Shown: positions 55,417 to 63,911 of the stretch, piece after piece
Numbering within the stretch: the stretch's first letter is position 1
Layout of the letters: every line of letters starts with the position of its first letter
Source: Thermoflavimicrobium dichotomicum
Lineage (GTDB): Bacteria > Bacillota > Bacilli > Thermoactinomycetales > Thermoactinomycetaceae
Assembly (NCBI RefSeq): GCF_900114055.1
Contig: NZ_FORR01000002.1
Coordinates: forward strand, 342,182-406,181
DNA: 64,000 nt
Reading direction: 5' to 3'
The notes under the pieces: generated by a model
What the model was told of the DNA's origin: nothing
The model's input: the letters and a program-made list of their open reading frames with translations, nothing else
Databases searched by the model: none
Translations under genes and position numbers: made by a program

Positions 55417-56507
55417 AATTGCTCCTTACAGATTTGATAAAACTCTTGCCAAGGTTGTTCTTGTCGATCGCGAACCACTGTCTCTACATAATCTTTAATC
55501 ACTTCCAAGTCAGCATCATTCTCTTTGGACACCGCTCCAAACATACTGCGAACCACTTCTTTCATGCCAACAATTCCTTCACCAAAGTAAGCAGAAAGCA
55601 AGGCACTATTGGACATCACAGAGATTAATTCAGCTGTGCTCAAAACAGTGGATGGCTTTTTGATTTGAATCTGGCGATCCAATGTTTTACCTCTTCGCAG
55701 TTCCTGAAACACCGTTGTCATCAATCGAATTAAATCTGGAGAAATCTCAGGTTCAATACCAAGTTGAGTAACGGCTTCTTTGGTACGCTCCTCAACGACT
55801 TTAATCTCTTGTTCCAGATCTGCCAAAACCGGGATGATCACAAAGTTAAACCGTCTTTTCAAAGCCGCACTCATTTCATTAACGCCCTTATCTGCTGTAT
55901 TGGCTGTAGCAATGACATTGAATCCTTTTTCTGCATAAACCACTGTATTTAATTCCGGTATGGAAATCTGTTTTTCAGACAAGATCGAAATCATCACATC
56001 CTGTATCTGCGAATGGCATCGAGTCAGCTCTTCAAACCGAACCAACTGACCTTTTTTCATCCCTGCCATCATCGGGCTTTCCACCAGAGCTTCCGGGGTT
56101 GGCCCTTGAGCAATCAACATCGCATAATTCCATGTATATTTGATCTGGTCTTCATTCGTCCCTGCTGTCCCTTGAATAATCAATTGTGAAGTTCCCGAAA
56201 TCGCCGCTGATAAATGTTCAGATAGCCAACTCTTCGCCGTTCCAGGTTCTCCAGCCAGCATCAAGCCACGATCCGAAGCAAGCGTGGCAATCGCTACCTG
56301 AATCAAGGTCCGATCTCCCCAGTATTTGGGACGGATCCTGATTTTTTCTCCATCTTCTGTCATAAATTCTTGATCCGAACCCAAAATGAACAACTCAACC
56401 ATTCGTGGAGATAAAAGCCAACCTTGTGGCTTTGGATATGTATCAGCCAATTTCAATGCTTCCAATTCTTTTTGGCAACGTATTTCTGCAGGATAACGGA
56501 TGGCCAT
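55413..56507 (-). CDS. MoxR-family AAA+ ATPase
   Basis: 364 residues: AAA+ core with Walker A GEPGTAKS (86-93), Walker B LVRFEELTR near 145, a sensor/arginine region FNVIATANTADKGVNEMSAALKRRF, and a C-terminal lid. The MoxR class couples ATP hydrolysis to insertion or remodelling of client proteins through vWA adaptors. First gene of the five-gene operon; ATG at 56507 has GAGGAGAG 7 bases upstream. The frame is open to 56573. Nothing regulatory is obvious in the region before it. Confidence 0.92.
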   Translation of the reverse strand: MAIRYPAEIRCQKELEALKLADTYPKPQGWLLSPRMVELFILGSDQEFMTEDGEKIRIRPKYWGDRTLIQVAIATLASDRGLMLAGEPGTAKSWLSEHLSAAISGTSQLIIQGTAGTNEDQIKYTWNYAMLIAQGPTPEALVESPMMAGMKKGQLVRFEELTRCHSQIQDVMISILSEKQISIPELNTVVYAEKGFNVIATANTADKGVNEMSAALKRRFNFVIIPVLADLEQEIKVVEERTKEAVTQLGIEPEISPDLIRLMTTVFQELRRGKTLDRQIQIKKPSTVLSTAELISVMSNSALLSAYFGEGIVGMKEVVRSMFGAVSKENDADLEVIKDYVETVVRDRQEQPWQEFYQICKEQL

Positions 56508-57081
56508 AATCGCTCTCCTCTCATGTCTCCGAAAAATCGACTTTTTTATGTATATTATAACGGACAGAAACATATGTTCTCAATATAAAAATCCTCCAAA
56601 AAACAAGTTTTTCATTACCTACCTGTTTTTTGGCGTAACCTAAAGCAATATACGTTTGCGCTGATCCCCATAGTCCTCTTTGTTCGATGGACCAAATGTA
56701 TTTTCAATACTGTTGCTTTAATCGCTGTTTTGCTTCAATTAGACAAACCAGGATGGGCAATTTCCTCCACATGCTGATTGCTGGACAACCTGATGGCCAT
56801 CTTGTTATTATAGTAATAATTTTCTGTATATTATTCCGGTGTATTTCTTTTTTCCATTTTTAGTATAAAATGAGAGATATATTATTTATTTCATTTTATT
56901 ACCATCCATCACTAACATCTTCTTTTCAATTTTTACCGACTTTTCACATTGCTTTTCGAATTTATAAGTGAAAATAGTGTAAAATATAAATTGTGTTGGT
57001 TATTTCCTTATATAGAATACCAAATCTATTTTTACTAGAAAGGAAATATAAATGGAGGAGTAACGAACAGGAGGCATTTTT
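56508..57081. other. divergent AT-rich intergenic region
   Basis: 574 bases with no supported gene. CCAAAAAACA / TGTTTTTTGG (56595-56634) is an imperfect long-loop hairpin. It must hold the promoters of the MoxR operon (minus) and of the hypothetical gene at 57082 (plus); I cannot assign boxes with confidence. Confidence 0.4.
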
Positions 57082-57603
57082 ATGAAAAAATACCATTATT
57101 CTTCTTATGGTAACAATGTAATCCCCTTCGATTCTCACCACTCGTCCACACCCATTTCAAACATATATCAAAGTAACGAAGCAACTAAATGGGGCTATAT
57201 TTTGGAAGAACAAGCGAATGAGTATCACAAAGTAGAAAGTTTATTGCTAGATAAATATAAAAACAGCTTCAACAAAAAGAGATTAATTAAAATTTGGGAG
57301 AAAAACCGTACTCAAGTCAGTATTGCACCCTTGTTACCTTCCATTATCGAAAAAGTGATCTATCAAAATGTGTATGAAGATATCAAAGGATTAATCTTCA
57401 CTTGTTATCATGAAGATTTCGACCTCCCTTATGTAGAAATCACTCTCCATAACTGGTTGCAACAACTGAATTCTGTCGCCAAGGAATTGGACAGAGAATG
57501 GGATGCGATTTATTGGCAAGAAATGATTGATTTCTTCAAACAGTGCAAGAAGTTCGACTTGCTGGATTTCGAGCAAACCATTCATACAACAAAAAATTAC
57601 TAA
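57082..57603 (+). CDS. hypothetical protein
   Basis: A 173-residue soluble protein with a clear ACAGGAGGC site. The N-terminal 30 residues are polar and His/Ser-rich; the remainder is helical and acidic (NEYHKVESLLLDKYKNSF, LLPSIIEKVIYQNVYEDI, LQQLNSVAKELDREWDAIYW). No catalytic or DNA-binding motif can be seen. Unknown function; it stands alone, followed after 360 bases by a plus-strand terminator at 57962. Confidence 0.65.
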   Translation: MKKYHYSSYGNNVIPFDSHHSSTPISNIYQSNEATKWGYILEEQANEYHKVESLLLDKYKNSFNKKRLIKIWEKNRTQVSIAPLLPSIIEKVIYQNVYEDIKGLIFTCYHEDFDLPYVEITLHNWLQQLNSVAKELDREWDAIYWQEMIDFFKQCKKFDLLDFEQTIHTTKNY

Positions 57604-57961
57604 TCCAGTCATCATCATATTCATCATTCAAACACTTAACCAATCATCTTACACATATAGTAAATAAGAATCATTCCTTTCATTCTTTCTTCCATAGCGC
57701 ATGTGCGAACATCCTCACCATCTTCGAGCCAATATATTTTTCATATAGATCCAACAGTGCCTCAAACTTTCATCACCCCTCTTTTTTGTTTGGCCTTTGC
57801 GAATAACCATATATTTTTTCTTCTTCAAGATTTTCCCAGAAATTTTCATACGGGAGACAGTCCAGCTCAATCATCAATCCATTCCGCCTTTATCCAATTA
57901 CTTGAATTTTATCCTTGTTAAGATGGAAAATGAATGCAAAAGGTATGAATCCCCTTATCTC

Positions 57962-57998
57962 ATGATCAACCAAATGAAGAAAGGTTGATCATTTTTTT
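57962..57998 (+). terminator. intrinsic terminator
   Basis: ATGATCAACC / GGTTGATCAT perfect 10-base stem, 11-base loop, T7 tail. The 360 bases between the hypothetical gene and this hairpin hold only short unconvincing frames. Confidence 0.8.
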
Positions 57999-58054
57999 AC
58001 GAAAAAAACAACCAAGAAAAACGGACACGGACTATTGATACTAAGGATACTCAC

Positions 58055-58087
58055 ATAAAAAAACCACCAGAGCGGTCACCCTGCTGG
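58055..58087 (-). terminator. terminator of riboswitch transcript
   Basis: CCA-CAGGG / CCGCTCTGG-type imperfect stem (CCAGCAGGG to CTCTGGTGG) followed on the minus strand by TTTTTTTTATG. It lies 38 bases after the riboswitch core, the normal position of an expression platform. Confidence 0.65.
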
Positions 58088-58125
58088 CAAACAAAATGAC
58101 AGCATAAAAAATAACCACTCCTCTC

Positions 58126-58246
58126 CAACGCTTACGAGGTTAGCTGACGGATTCGGGTCATATGAGAGCTAACCCTACCTGCAATGAATGCAGGATTCAC
58201 CCCAAAAGTTTGGTTCCCCCGCTCCATGAAATGGATTCAGCGATTG
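58126..58246 (-). ncRNA. c-di-AMP (ydaO/yuaA-type) riboswitch
   Basis: Read on the minus strand the consensus of the ydaO riboswitch is clear. P1 strand CAATCGCTGAATCC, then GGAGCGGGGGAACC, TTTTGGGGTGAATCC, a hairpin CTGCATTCATTGCAG, GGTAGGGTTAGCTCT, and GACCCGAATCCGTCAGCTAACCT close to the 3' end with AGCGTTG closing P1. This class binds cyclic di-AMP and usually turns off wall hydrolase or potassium transporter genes. Here no gene follows: a terminator comes 38 bases later and the next 400 bases have no minus-strand gene. It has its own promoter at 58280-58308 and lies just after a DarB-like c-di-AMP receptor gene. Confidence 0.88.
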
Positions 58247-58279
58247 AATGGTGCTGGACAAATGTTTAATTTGAGGATT

Positions 58280-58308
58280 AATCTAACTCGTTCTGATCCA
58301 CTTGTCAA
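58280..58308 (-). promoter_or_regulatory. promoter of riboswitch transcript
   Basis: Minus-strand TTGACA (58308-58303), 17-base spacer, TAGATT (58285-58280), about 30 bases before the riboswitch core. Confidence 0.65.
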
Positions 58309-58321
58309 TAAGAATTTCTTT

Positions 58322-58355
58322 AAAAAGAAAACCATTCCTCTAAAAAGAGGAATGG
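58322..58355 (-). terminator. intrinsic terminator of CBS gene
   Basis: CCATTCCTC / GAGGAATGG stem with a 6-base loop, followed on the minus strand by TTTTCTTTTT, 12 bases after the CBS gene stop. Confidence 0.75.
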
Positions 58356-58366
58356 GAAAACGAGTA

Positions 58367-58843
58367 TTATTTCGGCTTGGAGATCGTTTGCAAATACTCT
58401 TCTTGGAAATATTCAATCACTTTTTCCATCATCACTTTTCGTGTCAATATTCCTATAAATTTATTTTTCACATCAATGATCGGGATATATGACCGATTCA
58501 CCAGCACTTCAAAAGCAAAGGAAAAGATGGAATTAGCCAAGATCCCACCGTGTGTTTGGTTCATTGCCTCGCGTACTTTGTGCTTTCGAAGCTGGGAAAA
58601 ATCGATCTCACCACTTCGACTTTTTGTCAACAGAAAATCAAGAATGTCGGTTTTACTGATAATCCCTTCCACTTCATCTTCCTGGTTAATAACCGGAACA
58701 GAAGTCGTTCCCTTACGAGTTAAAACCAAGAGGGCACGCTCCAACGACCAATCGGGATCTACCACTACTACTTGTTCTTTGGGAATAATGAAAGGGGCAA
58801 TTTCTTTAGAGAACAAATAACTTGTTCGGTTTTGGCCTTTCAT
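58367..58843 (-). CDS. CBS-domain protein, DarB/CbpB (YkuL)-like
   Basis: A 158-residue protein with two CBS motifs (VDPDWSLERALLVLTRKGTT with VPVINQEDEVEGIISKTDIL, and SFAFEVLVNRSYIPIIDVKNKF with GILTRK). Length and the SKEIAPFIIPKEQVVVVDPD start match YkuL/DarB of Bacillus and CbpB of Listeria, which bind cyclic di-AMP and signal to Rel and pyruvate carboxylase. The proximity of a c-di-AMP riboswitch 120 bases downstream supports the assignment. ATG at 58843 with AGGGAG upstream; the longer frame to 58885 lacks a site. Confidence 0.78.
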   Translation of the reverse strand: MKGQNRTSYLFSKEIAPFIIPKEQVVVVDPDWSLERALLVLTRKGTTSVPVINQEDEVEGIISKTDILDFLLTKSRSGEIDFSQLRKHKVREAMNQTHGGILANSIFSFAFEVLVNRSYIPIIDVKNKFIGILTRKVMMEKVIEYFQEEYLQTISKPK

Positions 58844-59090
58844 ACGCACAATCTCCCTACATGTTTTAAAATTATTTATAATCAAAAAATAATTTTAGAC
58901 GGCATGGAAAGTATCAGAAAAATATGAGTTCCAGTAAACAAAAACATGTCATAGTCATCTTGATCAAACTTTTCGCTAGAAACTCTCTACTTGTAGTTTA
59001 TCATAGGATTAACCTGAGAAAAATAGCCTAGACGCAAATGTTAAAATAAAAATAGAAAGTTATGTAATAATCCTTTTCATTCCTGATCTG

Positions 59091-59453
59091 CTATTTTGCG
59101 ATGGTTTTTTCAAAAATAACCCATCCAACCCATGCCAAAAAAACTCCCCCCATATAACTGACACCCAGATATATAGCGGATATTTTCCAACTGTTATTTC
59201 GAATCATTTGTAAAGTTTCCCATTTAAATGTGGAGAACGTAGTAAAAGCTCCTAAAAAACCGATTCCCATCAAGTATTTTGTTATCACAGAAGGTGGAAG
59301 AGATAGAATCCCTCCCAAAAAAAAAGAACCACTTAGATTGACACATAACGTTCCCCATGGATAAGACGAAATTCTTTTGAACCAAACACTCACGCCATAG
59401 CGAAAAATGGCTCCCAGAAAACCCCCCAGTCCAATCAGCAATACAGAAAACAT
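59091..59453 (-). CDS. crcB: fluoride channel subunit CrcB/FluC (second)
   Basis: A 120-residue, four-helix fluoride exporter. The family core is intact: RYGVSVWFKR at the end of helix 1, GTLCVNLSGSFFLGG (Asn of the pore), and LGAFTTFSTFKWE (the phenylalanine box). FluC channels are dimers; Bacillus encodes two unequal subunits from adjacent genes, as here. ATG at 59453 with AGAGGTG; 7 bases after the partner gene. It removes fluoride that enters as HF. Confidence 0.92.
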   Translation of the reverse strand: MFSVLLIGLGGFLGAIFRYGVSVWFKRISSYPWGTLCVNLSGSFFLGGILSLPPSVITKYLMGIGFLGAFTTFSTFKWETLQMIRNNSWKISAIYLGVSYMGGVFLAWVGWVIFEKTIAK

Positions 59454-59460
59454 ACGGATA

Positions 59461-59826
59461 TCACCTCTCTCCGATCCTCCATCCACACCAGGCAAAAAAT
59501 AAACCTCCGAGTGCGCTCAGCATAAAATATAAAATCGCCATCAGCCAAACATGTTGTTGAATGAGTTGAATCAATTCTACACTAAAGGTAGAAAAGGTCG
59601 TGAAAGACCCAATGAATCCTGTACTGATAGCTGTACGCATGGTTGGTGTAAAAAACCCATGCTTCACTGACCACATGGAAAACCAACTTAACAGAAAACA
59701 GCCTCCCCAATTAATCAACAAGGTGGATACAGGAAAAATTCCACCTACTTTCGGAATGATTTCTCCGATGCCATATCGCAACAAAGCACCGATGACCCCA
59801 GCGATTCCAATCCATATCACTCGCAT
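59461..59826 (-). CDS. crcB: fluoride channel subunit CrcB/FluC (first)
   Basis: A 121-residue FluC. RYGIGEIIPK, STLLINWGGCFLLSW and IGSFTTFSTFSVE give the pore Asn and Phe box. It is translated just before the second subunit, so a heterodimer is likely. ATG at 59826 has only a weak AAAAGG directly before it; GTG at 59820 with AAAAGGA is an alternative start. I looked for a fluoride riboswitch in the 160 bases upstream and saw none. Confidence 0.92.
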   Translation of the reverse strand: MRVIWIGIAGVIGALLRYGIGEIIPKVGGIFPVSTLLINWGGCFLLSWFSMWSVKHGFFTPTMRTAISTGFIGSFTTFSTFSVELIQLIQQHVWLMAILYFMLSALGGLFFAWCGWRIGER

Positions 59827-59989
59827 CCTTTTATCACCCGTTCACTTGAAACAAAAAGATTGACAGATTGATTACAAAATGTAAAGTGTTTATTGATAAT
59901 TTCTAAAGAATTTGTAGTCATGCACGAGCTTTGTTATAATATCAATTGTATTTGCACTCATTTTTAAAGAATAAAGAAAGGGATTTATA

Positions 59990-60271
59990 ATGGATCAACA
60001 AAAAAAACAGTTAGTAGCGATGATTTTAGCTATTTTAAAAGATCTATATGACAAAATCTGCAAGCTTGAAGCCGTATTTGATTCCAATAGCATACATATT
60101 CTGTCTCGAAATATTGATCCAGTCCAACAACTGTTACAAATTCTGGAAATTCCAGAAGACAGCCATGATCACTTCTACAATTTGATGCAGCTCTATCTTG
60201 AAGAAGAAATGACTCTTCCAGAAATCCTGCTTGAATTTGAACGATATGCCGCAATGAATCAGTCAGCCTAG
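59990..60271 (+). CDS. small helical hypothetical protein
   Basis: A 93-residue, all-helical acidic protein (VAMILAILKDLYDKICKLEA, NIDPVQQLLQILEIP, FYNLMQLYLEEEMTLPEILL). Good GAAAGGGA site and its own terminator at 60356. No family recognised; its composition suits a small adaptor or sporulation-type helical protein, which is speculation. Confidence 0.6.
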   Translation: MDQQKKQLVAMILAILKDLYDKICKLEAVFDSNSIHILSRNIDPVQQLLQILEIPEDSHDHFYNLMQLYLEEEMTLPEILLEFERYAAMNQSA

Positions 60272-60355
60272 TATCAATAGGGGCTTCTTCCGTTAAGAGG
60301 ATGTGCCCGAACATTTCTATAAACACTTCATTACAAAACAAAATTTCTCACAAGA

Positions 60356-60397
60356 GAGCCTGGCATCCTGAAACAATACGAATACCAGGCTCTTTTT
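60356..60397 (+). terminator. intrinsic terminator
   Basis: GAGCCTGG / CCAGGCTC stem with a 21-base loop and T5 tail after the small helical protein gene. Confidence 0.75.
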
Positions 60398-60399
60398 CC

Positions 60400-60714
60400 T
60401 TATGTATCCGCATATCGTACTGATTCAGTTAAACGATTAAATGCTTTTTCCGGCTCTTTTTTTTGCAAGAGTTCGTCCGCTTCTTGAATTCCTGCCTCAT
60501 CTTTTTCTATCACATAATCAAGCATTTCCTTAAATTTATGAACAGCTTGTTCCCAATCTCCTTCATCGCATAAAATAAATCCCATTGATGTATGGCATAA
60601 CAAAGTCCTGGACTTCCCAATCCCAAGATTTTTTGATGGATTGACTGATTGACATAAAGAAGCCTCCAATTGCTTTATTCCCCGTCTCCAATAATCATGC
60701 CGCAGACCTCTGAT
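60400..60714 (-). pseudogene. TPR-like gene fragment
   Basis: An open frame of 105 codons reading LRHDYWRRGIKQLEASL, TSMGFILCDEGDWEQAVHKF and KEPEKAFNRLTESVRYADT has TPR-like spacing, but no start codon with a site is seen. It begins right after a stop and the N-terminal part is missing. Probably the 3' remnant of a larger TPR protein gene. Confidence 0.45.
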
Positions 60715-60719
60715 TCATG

Positions 60720-60890
60720 TCAATCTTCCCCCATTTCCAGGAAAAATATGGTCACTCCTTCATATAAATAAATGATGGATCCAGGTTGACCACATTCATC
60801 CGAAATCAAACTGATAATTCCTTTGTGCTGTCCAACCGTTTGAATTTCTTGCTCTTTTGTACCTTTCCAATGATAGACGTTAAGCCATTC
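60720..60890 (-). pseudogene. 56-codon gene fragment
   Basis: A frame reading EWLNVYHWKGTKEQEIQTVG, HKGIISLISDECGQPGSIIY and EGVTIFFLEMGED looks coding, with no rare-codon or repeat bias, but starts after a stop codon without a start site. It precedes the TPR fragment in the same direction. Both seem to be remains of one deleted locus. Function not recognised. Confidence 0.4.
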
Positions 60891-60948
60891 TCAAGGTAAG
60901 ATGATAAGGTTATGATTTCCTACATTGTAGAAAGGAATGTAGTTATTT

Positions 60949-61800
60949 ATGTGGTTTATTCTCGCTCTTCTCAGCTCTCTTACCTTTGGATTGGCCGGTT
61001 TCATGATGAAAGCAAGTTCTGCCAATCGAGGATCGACAGATCATCTACTATGGGGGCTTTATTTTTCGGGAAGTCTTGGCTTTTTGGGCTGGGTCATTTA
61101 TACCCAGACATGGAACCTTCAATTCTTTGTTTTGCTGGCTGGCTTCATTATCGGGTTTGGATCAGCAGTAGGCAATTTGTTATTTATGAAGGCACTGGAT
61201 CACGGACCAGCAAGCCTCACCTCACCTGTGGTCAATAGTAATGTGGTTCTAACGGTTGGACTTTCTATGCTTTTTTATGGTGAAACCATATCGCTAACCG
61301 AATGGATGGGTGTCATTTTACTGATCATCGCCGTCATTGTCTTGCCCATTGATCCCAATGAAGATTTACGCATACGCAATACCCGCTGGTATCTATTTGT
61401 TTTGACAGCTACTTTTCTCTTCTTCTTACGCAATGGAGGATTAAAAATCACCGAAGAAATGCACCTTTCCAATGCGATGATACTATTTGTCAGCTATTTA
61501 TTTGGTTTCATTTGGTTCACCATAGAGATATTACGTAAAAAAAATAGAAATGTAAGCTTAAAAACCAAGCAAATTGGCCTTGTTTGGGGAATAGGTTCTG
61601 GGATCTTCTCTTTTGCCGGTATGCAAATTTATGCAATTGCTTTGGAAAAAGGTCCTGCTAGCCTTGTATCTCCAATTTTTTCGACCAATAGCCTGGTTGT
61701 GGCCATTTTATCCATCTGGGTTTACCGCGAACGCCTTTCCCTACTACAAACCATTTCACTCATCCTGTTAATTGTTGGTTTAATCTGTATCCGTTTATAG
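60949..61800 (+). CDS. EamA/DMT-family transporter
   Basis: A 283-residue permease with ten helices in two EamA repeats (1-135 and 148-283). Each repeat ends with the family pattern (HGPASLTSPVVNSNVVLTVG, KGPASLVSPIFSTNSLVVAI). Drug/metabolite transporters of this sort export amino acids or other small molecules; the substrate is unknown. AGAAAGGAATG precedes the ATG. Confidence 0.88.
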   Translation: MWFILALLSSLTFGLAGFMMKASSANRGSTDHLLWGLYFSGSLGFLGWVIYTQTWNLQFFVLLAGFIIGFGSAVGNLLFMKALDHGPASLTSPVVNSNVVLTVGLSMLFYGETISLTEWMGVILLIIAVIVLPIDPNEDLRIRNTRWYLFVLTATFLFFLRNGGLKITEEMHLSNAMILFVSYLFGFIWFTIEILRKKNRNVSLKTKQIGLVWGIGSGIFSFAGMQIYAIALEKGPASLVSPIFSTNSLVVAILSIWVYRERLSLLQTISLILLIVGLICIRL

Positions 61801-61855
61801 TCCCCAAGTAGAAACTCTTTTTGGCAGACATCCAATTCTCTTAAGACTGGGATGA

Positions 61856-62644
61856 ATGCGTATGGACTGGTTAGAAGCCGCTATTCTTGGCATTATACAA
61901 GGGTTAAGCGAATTTTTGCCGATCAGTAGTACAGGTCACTTATATTTAGGGCGCCATTTATTTGGATTGGATGAAGCGGGACTCTTCCTGGACACCATGC
62001 TACACTTTGGCACCCTCATCGCTGTTCTGTCCGTATATCGGCAAGAAATAATTGAGCTCCTCAAAAAACCTTGGAATCGATTCAATTTACTCCTACTCGC
62101 AGGTACGATTCCTACTGTTTTGATCGGCCTCACATTCAAAGATTACTTTGAAATACTATCCAAAACAGGCGACAGTATTGGCTGGGAATTTTTGATGACA
62201 GGGATCCTGCTATGGGCAGCAGACCAAATCAAATCACAAGGATACAAAACCTTGGAACAAATCCGTTTTCGTGACGCTTTACTCATTGGCACATTTCAAG
62301 GATTGGCCATCATGCCTGCACTATCCCGCTCTGGACTCACCATCGCCGCAGCTCTTTTTTGTCGGATTGACAAGGCTACCGCTGCCTATTTTTCCTTTCT
62401 TCTTTCCATTCCCTCCATTACCGGCGCTGTACTTTTACAAAGCATAAAGATGACAACATCTGCTTCCGAAATGCTTCCACTCAGTTCCTTATTAGTCGGC
62501 ACTCTTTTTTCAGCCATCTTTGGTTACATAGCTGTTAAATGGATGATTTCGATCTTGCAGAAAAGTTCACTGAAAGGATTTGCCATATATGTTTTGGGCT
62601 TGGGAACCCTGATCCTTATCATGCAGTGGAATGGCATATTTTGA
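61856..62644 (+). CDS. uppP: undecaprenyl-diphosphatase UppP
   Basis: A 262-residue membrane phosphatase recycling the lipid carrier for peptidoglycan and teichoic acids. Conserved: IIQGLSEFLPISSTGHLYLG with the catalytic Glu/Ser/Ser region, the LSRSGLTIAAALF loop with Ser-Arg-Ser, and the C-terminal helix. Overproduction gives bacitracin resistance (family knowledge). ATG at 61856 or 61862; ribosome binding site weak. A strong terminator follows. Confidence 0.95.
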   Translation: MRMDWLEAAILGIIQGLSEFLPISSTGHLYLGRHLFGLDEAGLFLDTMLHFGTLIAVLSVYRQEIIELLKKPWNRFNLLLLAGTIPTVLIGLTFKDYFEILSKTGDSIGWEFLMTGILLWAADQIKSQGYKTLEQIRFRDALLIGTFQGLAIMPALSRSGLTIAAALFCRIDKATAAYFSFLLSIPSITGAVLLQSIKMTTSASEMLPLSSLLVGTLFSAIFGYIAVKWMISILQKSSLKGFAIYVLGLGTLILIMQWNGIF

Positions 62645-62656
62645 TATATAAAATGC

Positions 62657-62692
62657 AAAAAACCCCGATTCTGTACAGGATCGGGGTTTTTT
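62657..62692. terminator. strong bidirectional terminator
   Basis: AAAAAACCCCGAT / ATCGGGGTTTTTT with a 10-base loop, between the convergent uppP and fhuF-like genes. Confidence 0.85.
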
Positions 62693-62727
62693 AGCTTGTT
62701 GAATTGTAGGGCGGCCTTGACTGTTTT

Positions 62728-63549
62728 TCACATTTTTAGTAACATCGGCTTCTCCACTTGCTGTTCACTTTGGAGTGTTTTAGCTCTACGTGGACATGTT
62801 CTACAACAAAGCCCTTCGGCATTTACCTGGTAGTATAAACAACAGGTCTGGCGAACACGAATCAATTCCTCTTCTTCAATCAGATATACCTTTGACGTGT
62901 ACCATTGAGCTAACGGATTTTCCGTTTCTCCAAATAAGAAAGGATCTGCTTGTAAAAGATATTGAAAATCCTTAAATGCTTGTAAACGCTTTTGCTGATC
63001 CAAGTCTTTCAGTTTCTTTTCATATAACCAAAAAATATAGACAGCAGCATTCTCCCATAAAATGGATGCCGAAATACCTGTTACTCGTACTAAAGCCCGC
63101 CATATCGTTGTGACATTTTCAGCAAACAGGTTATGTAATACTTGATCCCGCCATTTTTCCCTGCTTCCTCGCCATGAAGAGGTAGCCAGCCTTTCCAACC
63201 GTAACCGAGGCAACCAACGTCCCTGTTTGAAATCGGACTCAATCCAACTGTTTTCTGTATAAACAGGAAGCTGTTTGTCCCAAATACTCATCGCATATAA
63301 AGCTGGTAATATCGCCAGATAAACATACCTTTTCGCAAATTGGGAAGCAGTTACTTTTAGCGAAGGAGAACCCAGCAATGCAGAAAGTTGGGATAAAAAT
63401 AAATGGCACTTCGCTTCGTCAAAAAGATCAGAAGTTCGAATCATTCCAGGTGAGTCAGTTGAAACTTCTTGTGTAAAACAAAAATGTTCCTGGAGAAATG
63501 CTATCTCTTCAGACCGAAGCACAACCTCACATCCCTTCTCATTCTTCAT
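62728..63549 (-). CDS. FhuF-like ferric-siderophore reductase
   Basis: A 273-residue protein with helical N-terminal and middle parts and the FhuF [2Fe-2S] motif at the C-terminus: RQTCCLYYQVNAEGLCCRTCPRR provides Cys-Cys, ten residues, Cys-x2-Cys (the two distal cysteines lie in CCRTC). Such proteins reduce Fe(III)-siderophore complexes inside the cell. A near-perfect Fur box stands about 90 bases before the start. ATG 63549 has a poor site; an internal GTG ten codons later has AAGGGATG. No siderophore transporter is nearby. Confidence 0.85.
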   Translation of the reverse strand: MKNEKGCEVVLRSEEIAFLQEHFCFTQEVSTDSPGMIRTSDLFDEAKCHLFLSQLSALLGSPSLKVTASQFAKRYVYLAILPALYAMSIWDKQLPVYTENSWIESDFKQGRWLPRLRLERLATSSWRGSREKWRDQVLHNLFAENVTTIWRALVRVTGISASILWENAAVYIFWLYEKKLKDLDQQKRLQAFKDFQYLLQADPFLFGETENPLAQWYTSKVYLIEEEELIRVRQTCCLYYQVNAEGLCCRTCPRRAKTLQSEQQVEKPMLLKM

Positions 63550-63639
63550 ACCTGTGCTTCATCCATGATGTTGCTCTATTCTTGAACCATGATCCATCGT
63601 CTAATTCCATAACCAAATAAAAATATAACAAACAAGCGA

Positions 63640-63658
63640 GATAATGAAATTCATTATC
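63640..63658 (-). promoter_or_regulatory. Fur box
   Basis: GATAATGAAATTCATTATC is a 19-base palindrome matching 17 of 19 positions of the Fur consensus GATAATGATAATCATTATC. It precedes the FhuF-like gene and predicts iron repression. Confidence 0.85.
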
Positions 63659-63796
63659 AATTATAAAATAAAGAATAGAAAATTTCTATCCTTCTTTAAC
63701 CAAAATGAAAATAATTTATCCTGCAAAATATCCCTTTTCCTCTTTTTTATGTAAAAATATGAGTAATGAAAATCCTCAAGTTCCTGGTTTCTTTAG

Positions 63797-63834
63797 CAAA
63801 AAAGCCCCCTCTACCTTTATAGTAGAAGGGGCTT
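63797..63834 (-). terminator. intrinsic terminator just after 16S rRNA
   Basis: AAGCCCCTTCTAC / GTAGAGGGGGCTT-like stem followed by TTTTTTGC on the minus strand, about 75 bases past the 16S 3' end. A conserved spacer-like GTTTTCAG string lies between. Confidence 0.8.
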
Positions 63835-63911
63835 ACGTATTTCCTGAAAACTAAAGGCGAAACATGACACTCCTGATATGGTTCAAAGTGATATTCGGAA
63901 ATAAACTCCGT

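Noticed and set aside
57700..57990. Overlapping short plus- and minus-strand frames behind the hypothetical gene at 57082, including a minus-strand EALLDLYEKYIGSKMVRM-like run
   Set aside because: No start codon with a site; could be decayed sequence behind the riboswitch but too weak to call.
59827..59989. Possible fluoride riboswitch before the crcB pair
   Set aside because: The conserved GGngATGG...TGATG-type core is missing; only a short AT-rich leader is present.
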